Shown here in pieces: positions 24,403-37,489 of a stretch of DNA of 64,000 nt. The DNA is taken from contig JAULJL010000010.1 of NCBI GenBank assembly GCA_030761205.1, positions 997,001 to 1,061,000 of the forward strand, given 5' to 3'. Origin of the DNA: Fremontodendron californicum. Lineage: Eukaryota; Streptophyta; Magnoliopsida; Malvales; Malvaceae. The notes under the pieces are model-generated. The model ran no database searches. It worked only from the letters and a program-made list of their open reading frames with translations, and was not told where the DNA came from. Position 1 is the stretch's first letter. Each line of letters opens with the position of its first letter. Made by a program: the position numbers and the translations under genes.

Positions 24403-24937
24403 TATAAATTGGTTAATGAATGTTTATAGATAATAATTGATATAGTTAAAATATTATTTTCATTTTTTTAATATTTAATGCATTATTTTTTTTTTATCAA
24501 ATTTAATAGAAATAATACATTAATTATAATTTTTTTCTTAAATATTACTTTAACCAATATTATTAAACACTAATTAATGTTTTTCAATTATAAAACTTTC
24601 ATTCTTATTAAAAAAAAATTGAGAAAAATTAAATCATAAACTATTTAAAAAAAATTAATAACTAATGAGTACTTTTAGAGCATGTTTTAAGATTAATTAA
24701 TATATTATAATGAATCCGTTTAACCGGTGTTTATAGACATAAGTTAAGAATTATTTATTTATCATTTTTGAAAAAAAGTTCGCATTTATTGAATTAAAAA
24801 AATATATATTAATTACATTATATATATATCATATTAATCAATACTAAGAATCTTAATTAGCAACATAATAATTAAGTAAAATCACTTAACTTATGTAATG
24901 TGTGTTTTAATACCCCATATGCTTACGTGACATATTT
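24403..24937 (+). repeat. AT-rich 0.54-kb repeat, copy 1
   Basis: Runs from GGTTAATGAATGTTTATAGA to GCTTACGTGACATA. It aligns along its length with 27488-28029, with small indels. Confidence 0.8.
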
Positions 24938-24951
24938 CCTTTTGAAAAAAA

Positions 24952-25174
24952 GTTCATCAGTTATAACGGACTTGGTTTTTGAAGCCCATATTGAACCTTC
25001 AAGCTTAATAAAAACATCCATTAATTGATTTCTCTGAAGATACTTGTTTAATAATTTGATTGAAAACGAAATAAAACGCTAATAATACTTCCTTTTCTAT
25101 AAAAGTTCTTGAGAACAAGTTGCATTCAGTTCCAGCAGATGCCTCTTGTCCAATCAGCAAAGGCGATCAGTAAA
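24952..25174 (+). repeat. 227-bp direct repeat, right copy
   Basis: Partner of 21809-22035; same start GTTCATCAGTTATAACGGAC and same end GGCGATCAGTAAA. Confidence 0.85.
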
Positions 25175-27487
25175 ATTGTCTGCCAAGTTATTCTGTCTAA
25201 TACCAGAATTAGAATCTAATTAAGCACTAGATCAATGTTCTTTTATATTAAAAACAAAAAAAAATTGCTAATAAATTATCTAACGTTTTTTTAATCTCAC
25301 TTGTGAAATTAAAATTTTTATTATCAATGTATCAAATACGAACTTAATTGATAAGATAAATTATCTAATATACTACTAGTGAAAAGTTAGAAATGAAAAA
25401 ATACATAATAAAAAAATTAATTAAAAAAAAAAGCATGCGACAGTTTTTTAACCTCGTTTGTGAAGTTAAAAATTTTCGCTGTTAATGTATCAAATACGAA
25501 CTCTAATTGATAATTAATCTGACACATTAAAAAAATAAATGTTAATATAATAATACTAAAAAATATCCTTAAACACCGATTAACAAAATAAATTAAAAGA
25601 ATGGAAATGGTATTCATCATGCCACCAACAATTCCAAAAGAAAACTCAACCTTCCAAAAGTAATTTAGAACAATATCTTTGGGTTTACCACTAATTTATT
25701 AAAGGATTCGTTATTTGATATAATGCTGTGAAATTTTTTTAATTATACGAATGGGTTAAGAATATGTAACATGTTATAATTTTTTTTAATATACCTTAAA
25801 AAATATGTGTATCTTATAATCCGCTTATTAAAATTTAAAAATTTATTGACAATAAATTGGATCATTTCTCTTTATTAAATTAGTGGATACCCATCAAAAA
25901 TTAATTTCATACCCAGCCACAAAGTCAAAATGCACTGCCCACTTAATTACAATCCCAATTCAGAGTCATGTCTCATAAATTTTATATTGTTGTACCATTC
26001 AATATCACATGTTAAAACACCATTCTATATTCAAGTGAACATAAAATTTTAAAATCAGCAAATAATAACACTATGTCCCAATATTGAGAAGAGAAGAAAG
26101 TTATAATTTTATAGTAAATTTACCATTTCCAATAACTGAATATTCTAGAAATCAATGAAATTTAAATAATAATGATAAAATCTAATAAAATTCAATATTG
26201 AATCATAATATAATGACAATTTATTAAAAATGTGAGAGATAAGGGGAAAAATCCTGTTAAACAATCCTACAAAGAGTGAACCTGTGAGAAGTTTAGATTT
26301 GAAGAAAAATAAAAAGCCCATTTAATCCAATCAATACTCAATTATTCTAGATGAAAATAGGCTATTCTGCCACAATTTTTGGCCAAGTCCCATATATTGA
26401 CATTCCCAATCTCACATCATATGATGTTCTTCTTCTTCTTCCACATTTATCACACCCAAGTTCAAATGGACCCTTTGAAATTATAATGGGAAAAAAATTA
26501 CTACATTTTTCTTGACTAAAAAATATATAATCATGAAAGCTAAGTCAACAACCACCTCCACAAAATGATCATTCTTTGAATTTTTTTCCTTTAAATAAAT
26601 AAAATAATAATAAAAGAAGCTTTGTTTTTAAGATAAAAAAGGGAGCAAGCATCACATTATAAAACTATTCAAGGGTTTATGCCTTATGGTATATCTAATA
26701 CAATTATAACATTTGATTATCTCCATTATAACGAGTAACTCTCATTTTCACTAATTAAAAATTTTCTCAAAGGAGAAACACTCCCTCTTTTAAAATGGTG
26801 TATTTTTCTTTTAGCGACAAGGGTTCCTAGGCTTAGCCTAAACAATTTATTTCGTGGGTCGATCTAAGTAAGTTTATTTAAGCCGAGTTTAATGAATTCA
26901 TGAAAAATTATCTTCTCACTATATCTATTCATAAACTAGTTTTTTCGCCCGATTCGACTAATTTGATTCATAAAAATTATTTGAATTCGGATTTGATTTG
27001 ATCCGATCCATAAACTCTTTTACTTTCTAGTACTTTCTAGTGTCTCCCAACAAATTATAACTAAAAGCAATCAAGAGAGGAGCAAACTCTCTTGCCACCT
27101 AAGCCAATCCGATGATGTAAAATGGTGTATTTAGAGATTAATAAATCTTTACCTACATTTTCTTTAGTTTATCTTGCCTTATATCTCTCAAACCAAAATT
27201 ACATTAATATTTTCTTTAATTTAATCACGTTAATTCTTTTTTTTTTTTTTTTTGCTTTTAATATATATTTTTTCCTTTTATGTTTATCCATAAAAATATT
27301 CCATCTTATCTGATATTCTAATTTGAATATCGCCACACAATTTTATAAATATTTTCTAATTTAAATTTTGACTTGCTTTGTTGAATCTTCAAAAAAGCTT
27401 CCAAGAATCTCCAGTAGAAAAGCTTCCCATACAATAAAAAAATTTCTACTTAGTTTGATGACATTTTTATGAAAAAAATATTTTTTT

Positions 27488-28029
27488 ATAAAATTATAAA
27501 TTGGTTAATGAATGTTTATAGATATTAATTGATATATTTAAAATATTATTTTAAATTTTTTTATATTTAATGCATTATTTTTTTATCAAATTTAATAAAA
27601 ATAATACATTAATTACAATTTTTTTCTTAAATATTACTTTAACCAATATTATTAAACACTAATTAATGTTTTTCGATTATAAAACTTTCATTCTTATTAA
27701 AAAAAATTGAGAAAAATTAAATCATAAACTATTTAAATTTTTTTGTTAATAATTAATGAGTACTTTTAGAGCATGTTTTAAGATTAGTTAATATATTATA
27801 ATGAATTCGCTTAACTAGTGTTTATAGACATAAGTTAAGAATTATTTATTTATCATTTTTTTTAAAAAATTCGCATTTATTGAATTAAAAAAATATATTA
27901 ATTACATTATATATATATATATCATGTTAATCAATGCTAAGAATCTTAATTAGCAACATAATAATTAAGTAAAATCACTTAACTTATGTAATGTGTGTTT
28001 TAATAACCCATATGCTTACGTGACATATT
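27488..28029 (+). repeat. AT-rich 0.54-kb repeat, copy 2
   Basis: Aligns with 24403-24937, including the end GCTTACGTGACATA. Its left end lacks the TATGTCACGTAA start seen at 22036, so it is a left-truncated or diverged copy. Confidence 0.78.
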
Positions 28030-28147
28030 TCTATTGGATTCAAACTTATTTGCGATCTCAAATTCAGAAAATGATGAGAACCTGAAAAGAAAAATTGGGT
28101 AACTGAAATCTTACCGCGAATCAAATTAAAAAAAATAGAAGTGTTTT

Positions 28148-28318
28148 GGTAACGAATATTTTAAGAATATTTTTTAATATTAATTAATATATTATTTATA
28201 ATAGTAATATTACATTAAATATAATAATTGATAATTTTATTTATTATTTTTAATATATTAAATAAAAATATTATTATATATATTAATCTTAAAAAATATC
28301 CTTAAATATTCGTTAATA
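28148..28318. repeat. AT-rich palindromic MITE, copy 2
   Basis: Ends are inverted repeats: GTAACGAATATTTTAAGAAT on the left and the complement of TCCTTAAATATTCGTTAA on the right. Same family as 378-541. A partial copy of the right end (AAAAAATATCCTTAAACACC) is visible near 25557-25580. Confidence 0.65.
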
Positions 28319-28811
28319 AAATCTGAAATGAAAACCCTAATTAGATTTTACAGCAGTAAAATTACTTCATTTTTTAAATTAACCAAAACAACCCCTGACT
28401 CGAGGGCAATATCGTAAAAATATAATAACTAACCAAGCCAAAAATGAAAAACCCAATAGTTAAGCAAGCAGCTGAGGAAGTATTAAAACAGAGAGACGCA
28501 CACATAAAATATAAAAAGACAAAAAAAAAAAAAAAAACAGAAAGAGAGAGAAGCAGAGGTTACAGAGCCTCCATCGCTCTTCTTCTTGTTTATTTTGATC
28601 TTCGTCTCTCTTCGTCGATCGGATCATCGAATCCCTAACTTTTTTTGGAACTTTGAATTTTTAACTCTCACTCTTTCTCGTCCCAATTCTTATTTTATTT
28701 TTTGAATCAAAATTTTGTTCTCCGTTTTTTTAGCGTTTTTCCGTGATCAACTTGTCGATAGAAAAAAAAGAAAAGAAAGGAAAATCCAATTTTGTTTAAT
28801 TAGGGTTTGCT

Positions 28812-29936
28812 ATGGCTGCAAATATTAATACGGTTAATTTCCATACCTCCGCTGCAGTGACAGCTGTTAATCACTCTCCTAGTAGCCCTAACCAATCACA
28901 TGGTGCCATGAGAGCAGTTTCTTCGGCCTGGACTGAAATCGTCCGTGGAGAATCGGAGCCGATCGCGGGTATTCCATTATCGCCTTCGTCTTCTTCTTCG
29001 CCGCCACCATCAATGGCTCTGATTGAGCCACCTGTTATGGCGGTGGTCGAAGAGGAAGGCGTCGAGAATGCGAGTGCTGGGCCTAATGGCAATGCCGGTA
29101 AGAGGCCGGCTTGGAACAAACTTTCTAACGGCGCTGCCGAATTTGGGGCCGTTATGGGGGCCCACATGTGGCCTGCTTTGTCTGAGTCCGCTAGGGTATC
29201 TTCCAAATCCTCTTCAGATTCACCCAGAGCTTCATCGGATGGATCATCATCTTCTTCTGTTGTCCCCGTTTCTCAGGTTTGTTTTCCAAAAATTTAAGCC
29301 CTTCTTTATTAATTTCATTTTAATCGTTACTATTTCAAGTATTTTATTAACAACTGTTAAATAGCTGAAATTAACTGTTTTAACTGAACTGAATTAAAAT
29401 GAACTTAGTTTTATCATCTGTTTGGTAAGCAAGAGATTAAATGCTAAGAATCTTAATTTGCCAAAAAACAAAAAATGCAAGGAATCTTAAATTCTTAATC
29501 CAGGTGTAGGGATTACTTGAATTATATTTCATTTCATGGAATCTGAATCAGTGTTGTCAAGGCGTGCGCCTAGGCACGCCTACGCCTTGTGCCTTAGTGC
29601 TAGATAACAAAAGCGCCTCAAACTCTTTCGGGTGAGGCGCATTTGATCAGGTGCACGCCTGATGCGCCTACCCGTGCTTTTTTGTAAGGCGAAAAAGCCC
29701 GCTTGATAGAAGTTCTCTTTAATTTATTTTACTTTAACTTTTTTTATTAGATGTACCTTTACTAGTAAGAAAAGGAATAGTATCAAACTCTCTACTTCTC
29801 AATATTTGAGTATTCAACAACAGACATGAGACCATAAGGAATTCATGCATATTGGGCAACAAAAAAAAATTGCATGTTTTGTAGATAAACCGGACCACTC
29901 TTTAGATATTATTATCATAATTATATATCTTAAGCT

Positions 29937-29987
<51 letters not shown>

Positions 29988-32900
29988 CACACACACACAT
30001 AAAAAACATACATATACATATTGCGTCTTACTTCACTCAATTGCGCCTTGTACCTAAGGCAATATAAGGGGTCTAGCACCTAGAATGCACCTTGCGCCCT
30101 TGACAACATTGATCTGAATAATGGATGTTATGTATGAATATAGGAAGTATTTAGAGATTCACTAGCTCAAAGTTATATATGATGCGATTTTGTTTAATTT
30201 TTTATTTTGAGGCTACTTATCTTGATGGTTTTGCTATGTTGACTAAATTTAGGGGAGTGGAAGTGCGTCATCATCATCGTCTTCACAGAAACCAGTCAGC
30301 AACAGTGCAAACTCAAATTCAAATTTGACTCCAAACCATACCATCCCTGCACGCCAGAGGTCAATGAAACGGAATAGTAATAACTCAGCATCTAATGGTG
30401 GTCTCTCACAGCCACCACCTCAAGGTACTGTCGTTGAATCACCTGTGAATAGCCCTTCTTCTAGGGACCACATACAGAGAAGTGGATTTGTATCACAGCC
30501 TCATAGTGGTGGTAATGATCACGCACACCCACGGAATTCATTTAGACATCGTAATGGTGGTCCGCGTCCACGAGGAGATGGTTCTCACCATCAGAATTAT
30601 GGAGGCAGGCGCAATCAAGACCATGGAAATCAAGAGTGGAATGGTCGAAACTTTAATAGCAGGGATGGTCACATGCAGCCAAGAGTTGTTCCTAGGTTAA
30701 TGAGGCATCCTCCACCACCTCCACCGCCTAATACTGCACCATTTATTGCTCACCCTCCTATGCGGCCTTTTGGCACCCCCATGGGGTTTCCTGGTAAGCT
30801 GTACTTTTGCTATTGTTGTTGCTTTTTTTTGGTTAAGGAAGAATGGTATTCTGAGTTTGCCTCTAATATCTCTATCTCCTTTCAGAATTGGCATCCCTTT
30901 ATTTAGTCCCAGCTCCTCCTCCGGAGTCATTTAGAGGTTTGCCATTTGTTGCACCAATGCCCCCGGTGTTTTTCCCTGCCCCAGAGCCCCATGACAATCA
31001 GTTGCATGCTAGGATAGTGAATCAGATAGATTATTATTTCAGGTAATGCTCTGTTTGCATGTTGACTTAGGTCAACTTAGTTAATTCAATGGCCATATCT
31101 TGGTATTTTAGGTCACCCAAGAAGCTAACTGCCTGTTTCTTTATTGCAGTAATGAAAATCTAATTAAGGATACCTATTTGAGGCAGAACATGGATGACCA
31201 GGGCTGGGTTCCTATTAAATTAATAGCCGGCTTCAAAAAGGTGAGTTTTTCTGAGACTTTGGAGCTAGTTTCATATTCTGATTGTGAAGTTCCTGTGCCT
31301 GTGCTTAGAGCTTTTTCATGATGATTCTTTAGCATCATCATAAGTTCATAACATCTATGCCTACTGGACTCATATGTTATTCTGTTGTGGCAAGTCTATA
31401 CGGTTATCATTAAAAACAAACCTATTTTAATTGAAGATTTTGAAAGAAGCAAAATAAATATGTACATTAATAAATTAATTTAGTAATTATGAAAAATACA
31501 TGTTGATTGCTATCTGTAATTCGTTAATTTAAGATTGTGAGATAGGAGCTTTTCCAGAAACAGAGAGCAATGAGGGGGAAAAGAAAGATATCAGAATAGT
31601 AAAGCCAGCACCCTCATACACTATAGCACGGATGTGAGTGAGTGAGATTTTTCCTCTGGGTTTAATACACCTTGAAATAATGACGCTTCTCCTATGCATT
31701 TTAAAATTTTTGGAAAATGGTGGAAACCTCTTTGGATTTTTGCATTGTTCAGAGTTTTGTGGAATTGTTTCTAGAAATTAAAAATTTGAGAAACACTCAA
31801 CTACTAGATTTTCAAGCTATTCTTCTATTTCCAAGAAAATGAATTAAAATCCCAAGAAACCTAGTTTTCACTTTCACACTTGTTGCTAGTTGAGCTAGTT
31901 CATGAATGTTCCTTGTAATTTTAGCATAAGCGTTCATACTCATTAATAAAATACTGCTGGGAATTTTAAGATACATTTTGTTTCACTATTATTTGTGAGA
32001 AATGTTAGTGGTGGCATTTTTTGGCAAGATAATTCCAATGGACAGAAACTTGTCCTGATGCACTTGTCTATACAATTTTAAATAACCTTTTCATTTTTTG
32101 TTTTGTGCTATTTATGTTTCCTATAATTGCTCTTATTGCTGGCTCACTCTTTTTATTTGGTATTGACTGTTCTTGTTTTATTATGTTTTTCTTTTCTTCT
32201 GGTCATAAAGAAAATGTACTTCAAATGAATTTGTATTTAATTACTAGATCACTTTGGCAGTTTGGCTAAACATTTGAGTTAGGATTAGTGCTATTTTCTT
32301 GCAACTTGCTTTCTAGATTTACTTTTAAATGTTAAGACTTACAACCTTTTTGTTTAAGTTGCAAAGCTATACTGTGGCATGTGAGGTGTCTATCATTGAC
32401 TATTAATATGCACCAATGCTGAATAAATCACAATTTCTAATGCTGTCATTTTGTTTATATATTTATACATTAGATTAGCATGCAATCAACGCATGTTCAT
32501 ACAGACTACAGTCAGTGGATTAATACCTGTGTTGCTATATATGGATGTCCCCCTACCAACGCACACATGCACATCCCCACCCTTTTAGATTCTGGTTGAA
32601 GTAGTTTATCTTTTTTAGAGATATTTAATGTATAAGCATCTGCCTATATTATTTATGGTGAGGTACATTGGATTATGTAGTCCTTCCATTTGCTTTTGCT
32701 CCAACTCATTCTTCAAATGGTATTATAAGTTTTTTTTTTAATTATTGTTGATGAAGAGTTGGATCAAGCACAAATGGTAATGATTTTGTGTTTTTAGTTT
32801 TTGTTTAATAATTTGGAATATTAATAAATGGCATATTCTTAACATGATCATCAACTTAATAACATTTCTAATTGATTGGAACATGACTGCATGAGATATT

Positions 32901-35241
32901 TGATGTTCTCATTTTACTAGTTAAATTTTTTGCTTTTCTTTGTTGGAAACTTACTCACCTCATCATTCCATGAGGATTCTCTTAAATTTAATGCTATAGG
33001 ATGATCATATAACCAAACCAAAAAGCCTTAATCCCAATATGTTTGGGGTCGGCTACAAGAACTAAAACATAGAAAGATTTACGTCGGGTACACAAATCCT
33101 CCTCCTCCAATCATTCCTATCCACCACCATCATTTTTTCAAGTTCTAATAGTTTCATATCATTATTTATCACCTCCAGCCATGTCTGTTTTGGTCTCCCT
33201 CCAACCTTTTACCCTATACAACATCAATTTGCTCTATCCTTCTAATATGTGGTCAAACCACCATAAACGGTTCTCTTACCTTATCCTATATAGGAGCTAT
33301 CCCAACTTGGAGATGAATATCCTCATTTCTAACTCTACCCTTCCTAATCTTACCACACATCTCTTGACATTCGTATATCGGCTACACTCATCTTTTGTAT
33401 ATGTTGCTTCTTGTTAGCCCAACATTTCGTACCATATAGCAAAGCTGGTCCGTTAGTCGTGCTATAGAACTTCCTCTTCAAACTCAAAGGTATATTGCAA
33501 TCACACTAAACTCCTATTGCACTTCTTTACTTAAGTCACTCAGCCTTGATCCTGTGGTTAACATCTCCATCGCTCTTTCTAAATTATCGCCCCTATTGGT
33601 ATCATTAACCATTGAGTGTGATCACGTCTTGAACGTTATTCCTTCTTTTACTAAATGTACACTCCATATACTCAGTTTTCGATCTGCTCAATCTAAACCC
33701 CCGAGCTTTTAGTGTTTGTCTCCACGACTCTAATTTGATATAAACCCCTTCTTTAGTCTCATCAACCAATATTATATGCAAATAACATTCACAAATTTAA
33801 TTCATCTTGAATTTCTTTCGTTATCTCATCCATTACTATGGCAAAAAGAATAGGAATCAACGTTGTTATCTCATCCATTACTATGGCAAAAAGAAAAGGA
33901 ATCAACGTTGATCCTTGGTGCACCTCTATTGTAATTAGAAACTCGTCTGTTAATCCACCACAAGTTCTTATGTTCGTAACTGCTCCTTCATACATATCCC
34001 GTTATACTAACATATTTGAGAGGGATTGCGTTCTTGTTCAAAGCCCATCGAAGAACATCTCTAGGTACTCTATCATAAGTTTTCTCTAAATCAATAAAAA
34101 TCATTTTTAAATCTCGTCTTGACACTTTAAACTTCTCAATAAGTTGTCGCATGAGATGAATCACTTTCATGGTGGATCGCCCTGGCATGAAATCAAACTA
34201 ATTTTCCCCAATCTTAGCGTGTTATCGTAAACGCTACTCAATAACTCTTTCCTAAAGTTTCATATAAGTTTTATTGGAATGATCATATAACATATAAACC
34301 TTTTGCCAAAGGTATGTGGTGTTCTGAAAACAAAGTAAATTTACTTTAACACAGTGCACCAACTGGTTTTCCTGGCTTTTTTCCAGGTCAGGTAGTGAGC
34401 ATCACTTTCTAGAGATGTTAGTCCTATATATAGTAGTAATCTACTGTCAACCTCTGGAAGTCTAACTGTTGTGATTATGTCCTCGTTAATATCTAAAATT
34501 TGTATCTTTCTCCTTGGAAATATATGTTGATACTATGCCTATCTGAGTTCAGAAGCTTAGCTGTTGGATCTGCTTGTAGTAGGATTTTGCTTCTCCCAAA
34601 GCATTTTTTTTAAAGCTATCTGCAAAGGCAACATTTTCTATGGCTTCTCCTTTTCAGGTTTCACTTTTGACTGATAATATTCAGCTTATATTGGATGCTC
34701 TGCAAAGTTCAACAGTTGTGGAAGTGCAGGTATCTTCTAGAATGAAATCCTGGGATATATGTTCTTCACTGATTGATCAATAATGAAATGCTTCCCTTTA
34801 ACATATGCTGGTCTTATCAACCTTCAGCACATGCACATATACACACACACTGCCTCTTATTGTTCGTGCTTAATTGATGGTTCTGTTAGAACTTAGAACT
34901 GAGCTCTGCATAATATGACTAGAATGATAGTGGTTTCTTTTGCCTTGATCACCTTCACTTTCACATTTTAGGGTGACAAAGTAAGGAAGCGGATCGATTG
35001 GATGCGATGGATAATGCCGCCTTCTGTTCAGTTCCCTACCACGTCTGGTCCGGATATGCTGGTGACCCGTGTTCAGAATATTTCATTGGAACAGAGAACT
35101 GCAAACCAGAGTGGGAGCCAAGAAGCTGCTCATGCTGATGGACTATCAGGTAGATCATCATCGGGGGACTTCAGTAATCAGTCACAGCTATTCAGCAGTG
35201 AGGGAACAGCTCAAGGTGGTGCAGCAAGTAATTCAAATTAA
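28812..35241 (+). CDS. LARP1: La-related protein 1 (LARP1b/c type)
   Basis: Six exons, 28812-29276, 30253-30793, 30886-31042, 31150-31240, 34658-34729 and 34972-35241, give 531 aa. The protein is an mRNA-binding factor; plant LARP1b/c proteins act in mRNA stability and translation, for example in senescence and heat responses. Residues 1-335 are low complexity: Ser/Pro-rich, then an RGG/His/Asn-rich stretch and a run of prolines. The La motif spans about residues 370-447 (NQLHARIVNQIDYYFSNENL, DDQGWVPIKLIAGFKK, LILDALQSSTVVEVQG). The C-terminal DM15 repeats of LARP1a are absent, which points to the b/c group. Intron 1 holds a hAT element and intron 4 (3.4 kb) an RTE LINE fragment. Confidence 0.92.
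29549..30111. mobile_element. Non-autonomous hAT element in LARP1 intron 1, 563 bp
   Basis: Starts CAGTGTTGTCAAGGCG and ends CGCCCTTGACAACATTG, an inverted pair, and is flanked by an exact 8-bp duplication ATCTGAAT at 29541-29548 and 30112-30119. The ends are rich in GCGCC/GGCGC blocks. The centre contains an (AT)n run at 29941-29979 followed by (AC)n. No coding sequence. Confidence 0.9.
29941..29998. repeat. (AT)n-(AC)n microsatellite
   Basis: About 19 AT units followed by AC/GC-interrupted repeats, inside the hAT element. Confidence 0.9.
33014..34278 (-). mobile_element. RTE-type LINE fragment in LARP1 intron 4
   Basis: A 13-bp duplication ATGATCATATAAC at 33001-33013 and 34279-34291 borders it, as expected for LINE insertion. 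On the minus strand, pieces of a plant RTE reverse transcriptase are readable: MPGRSTMKVIHLMRQLIEKF (about 34188-34130), FIDLEKTYDRVPRDVL, then MYEGAVTNIRTCGG and VHQGSTLIPFLFAIVMDEIT. The catalytic YADD region is gone or unreadable and several stops are present. A 42-bp internal tandem duplication at about 33824-33907 repeats FAIVMDEIT. The left end has the CCTTAATCCCAATATGTTTG motif I associate with plant RTE 3' ends. Confidence 0.83.
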
Positions 35242-36136
35242 GCTTAATGTGCTGATGCACATTTTTTTTGCTAAAGTTCCTGGGTGATTATTTTGCCTTT
35301 CTTGAAGATATTGGTTTTGACTTGGCATGATGAAATACGATTTCTCGTGCAGCAAATTAGAGAAAACGTTAAGAGAAGAAAAGGAAAACAAGTTTGAGAA
35401 AAAGAAAAGAAAAAAGCGGAGAACATTTAAAAAAAAAAGAATTTGAACCTTTTAGACTTGAGCTAGTAGCACGGAATTATTGTGGCTGTAAGCATTGGTT
35501 CTTTTTGGGGAATGTTGGATTTTCCTTTACTATTTTGTTGGTGGCGTGGTTGGTGTTTAAATCTGGGGAATTTTGATTTGCTTCCTTCCCCTTGCTACCC
35601 CTCGTCTTTTCTTTTTTTTTTTTCCTTAAAAATCTTTGGGGTTGAATACCTCCGGTTGCTGGGGGAAAGTATACAAACTTTGAAATAAGAAAGTACTTGA
35701 ATGGATTCATGTCTGCATATTATGCGCGCGAGGGGAGAAAGGAGAATGGCTTATTCTGCACCAACTGGTGCTGCTATTCATGGTTACATGCTTTTTCACT
35801 CCTTCGAGGCGTATATCATTTGCCAAGAATTGCATTTATATATGTATATTTAATTCATACTATTATATTAAGGACTTGCATTTGCTTCATAAAGTTGTCC
35901 TTAATTTGTGGGACAAACCTTTGAAAACGACCAAAGTTACAACTGGATTTGGATCATGTATGATTTTGAGATTTTGAGCTTGACTGGCTCTGAGAATCAT
36001 GTTATTAGTAGTAGTATTATTTATTAATCTTTGTTGACCGTGTTCTTCTTATATGCTCTGTAGCATGTTCTTAAGATGAAAATGAGTCATTGAGTCACCT
36101 ATGGTGGTCAAATATCTAATGTAAATGGATTTGAAA

Positions 36137-36280
36137 GTTGCTTCCTGACTGAGTCCTGACCAAACACACCCTTTTCCTTGCCAAGTCAAGACTCAGATCC
36201 GATGATGGTGGATTTTGCTTCCTGAGTCCTGACCAAACGCACCCTTTTCCTAGCAAGGTTAGATCCGATGATGGTGGATT
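36137..36280 (+). repeat. Short imperfect tandem duplication
   Basis: Two copies of a 60-80 bp unit beginning TTGCTTCCTGA and ending GATCCGATGATGGTGGATT. Confidence 0.7.
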
Positions 36281-37454
36281 GTATAGTGTGGCTACAATAC
36301 AATGTATGACTTCAACCATGTCTCCCATAGATACTTCTGAATTATAGTTCTTTTATGTCTCGTTTGTCAATCAAAGGGCGCCAATCCGACCAGTCAGGGG
36401 TTGGGGTTGGTCAATTACTCGAGTCATCATTTGTTAAAAGCCCACCGCGGAAACTGCATGGAAGATAGTTACACGAATTAGTGAAAGATGTAGGGACTTA
36501 GGTCCATATGAAATGGCTGAAACAACAAGAATATATTATATTCAGCTATAGAAAGCAAAGTCCCTCCTCCTTCATATCAGAAGTGGATAATATTATTGAC
36601 AAATGGGTGGGTAATGAATAATGATACTATGTAAGTTGTTTTAAAAAAATAGGGTTGCATTCTATTTTATTATATACTATACTTTAAAATAAATTCTCAA
36701 ACAGATTGATTGTGTCAAGTTATGGCGTGGTAGCATCATATTGCTGAGGGTGTAATTCCATTTTCTCTGAGAAAAGAAAACATTCTTCAAAGAAAGAAAG
36801 AAAGAAAGAAAAGAAAGGGGAGTAGTATTCTCTGCTCGATTCTACTAGTAACTTTCCTAGAATTGCTAATATTTTGTTCTTTAATATGACCCAGTTTTGT
36901 AGCTACCGTGCATCTTTAAAAAAGCTTGGGGGTTCATTTTGTAGGCAAGATTATTTACCCGATTTGTGTGGCATAGCATATATAGCAAAAACACAATAAG
37001 AGAAAGCACAAACGATTAGAGTATGTTTGGTTGGTAGAACTGGAAGTGGCTGAATGCACATGAAACAGCAGTCCATTGAAATGGAAAATGTTAGTTAGTT
37101 CCCATTGAAGGTGCCTACCTGCCTGCCCGACCCCTGGTGGCCCTCCTACTGTTTCTGGGGACCCACCTTCAGACCACTTGATTGTCTCGTTGTATGAGCT
37201 TTGTTGTTTGATGGGAACATCCAACGGTTAATATTCATTTCCCACTATTACCGTCCAAAGGGTCGGGTCGTGTCGTCCCCCCTTTAAACGGACAATCACC
37301 AATGTTGAAGAATAAGAATCAGAATATATGATGATAACGTTTCTCTGTTTCTCTGGGAACTCAAAATATAGAAGAAGGGCAGACGAGTCTCGACTCCCGA
37401 TCAAATCAGACTCCTCAATTAAGTGCTTCAATGGTACATTAAATAACAATAGTA

Positions 37455-37456
<2 letters not shown>

Positions 37457-37486
<30 letters not shown>
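37457..37486. repeat. (AT)n microsatellite
   Basis: About 15 AT units. Confidence 0.9.

Positions 37487-37489
<3 letters not shown>

Larger units (their letters stand above)
22036..24937. mobile_element. TIR element (TATGTCACGTAA ends) interrupted by LINE sequence
   Basis: The sequence opens TATGTCACGTAA at 22036 and closes with the exact inverse TTACGTGACATA ending at 24937. Its right part (24403-24937) is an AT-rich block closely repeated at 27488-28029. LINE material occupies most of 22064-24365. I read it as an AT-rich MITE-like element of roughly 0.55 kb into which LINEs inserted. A GAATGTTTATAGAT block on both sides of the LINE supports this, but the locus is also locally duplicated, so the exact target duplication is uncertain. 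Confidence 0.55.
25175..28811. other. AT-rich intergenic desert upstream of LARP1
   Basis: No gene is recognised. It contains a diverged local repeat (GTGAAATTAAAATTTTTATT near 25310 against GTGAAGTTAAAAATTTTCGC near 25460), copy 2 of the 0.54-kb repeat, and a MITE at 28148-28318. The last 300 bases are pyrimidine-rich and probably hold the LARP1 promoter and 5' leader. Confidence 0.55.
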
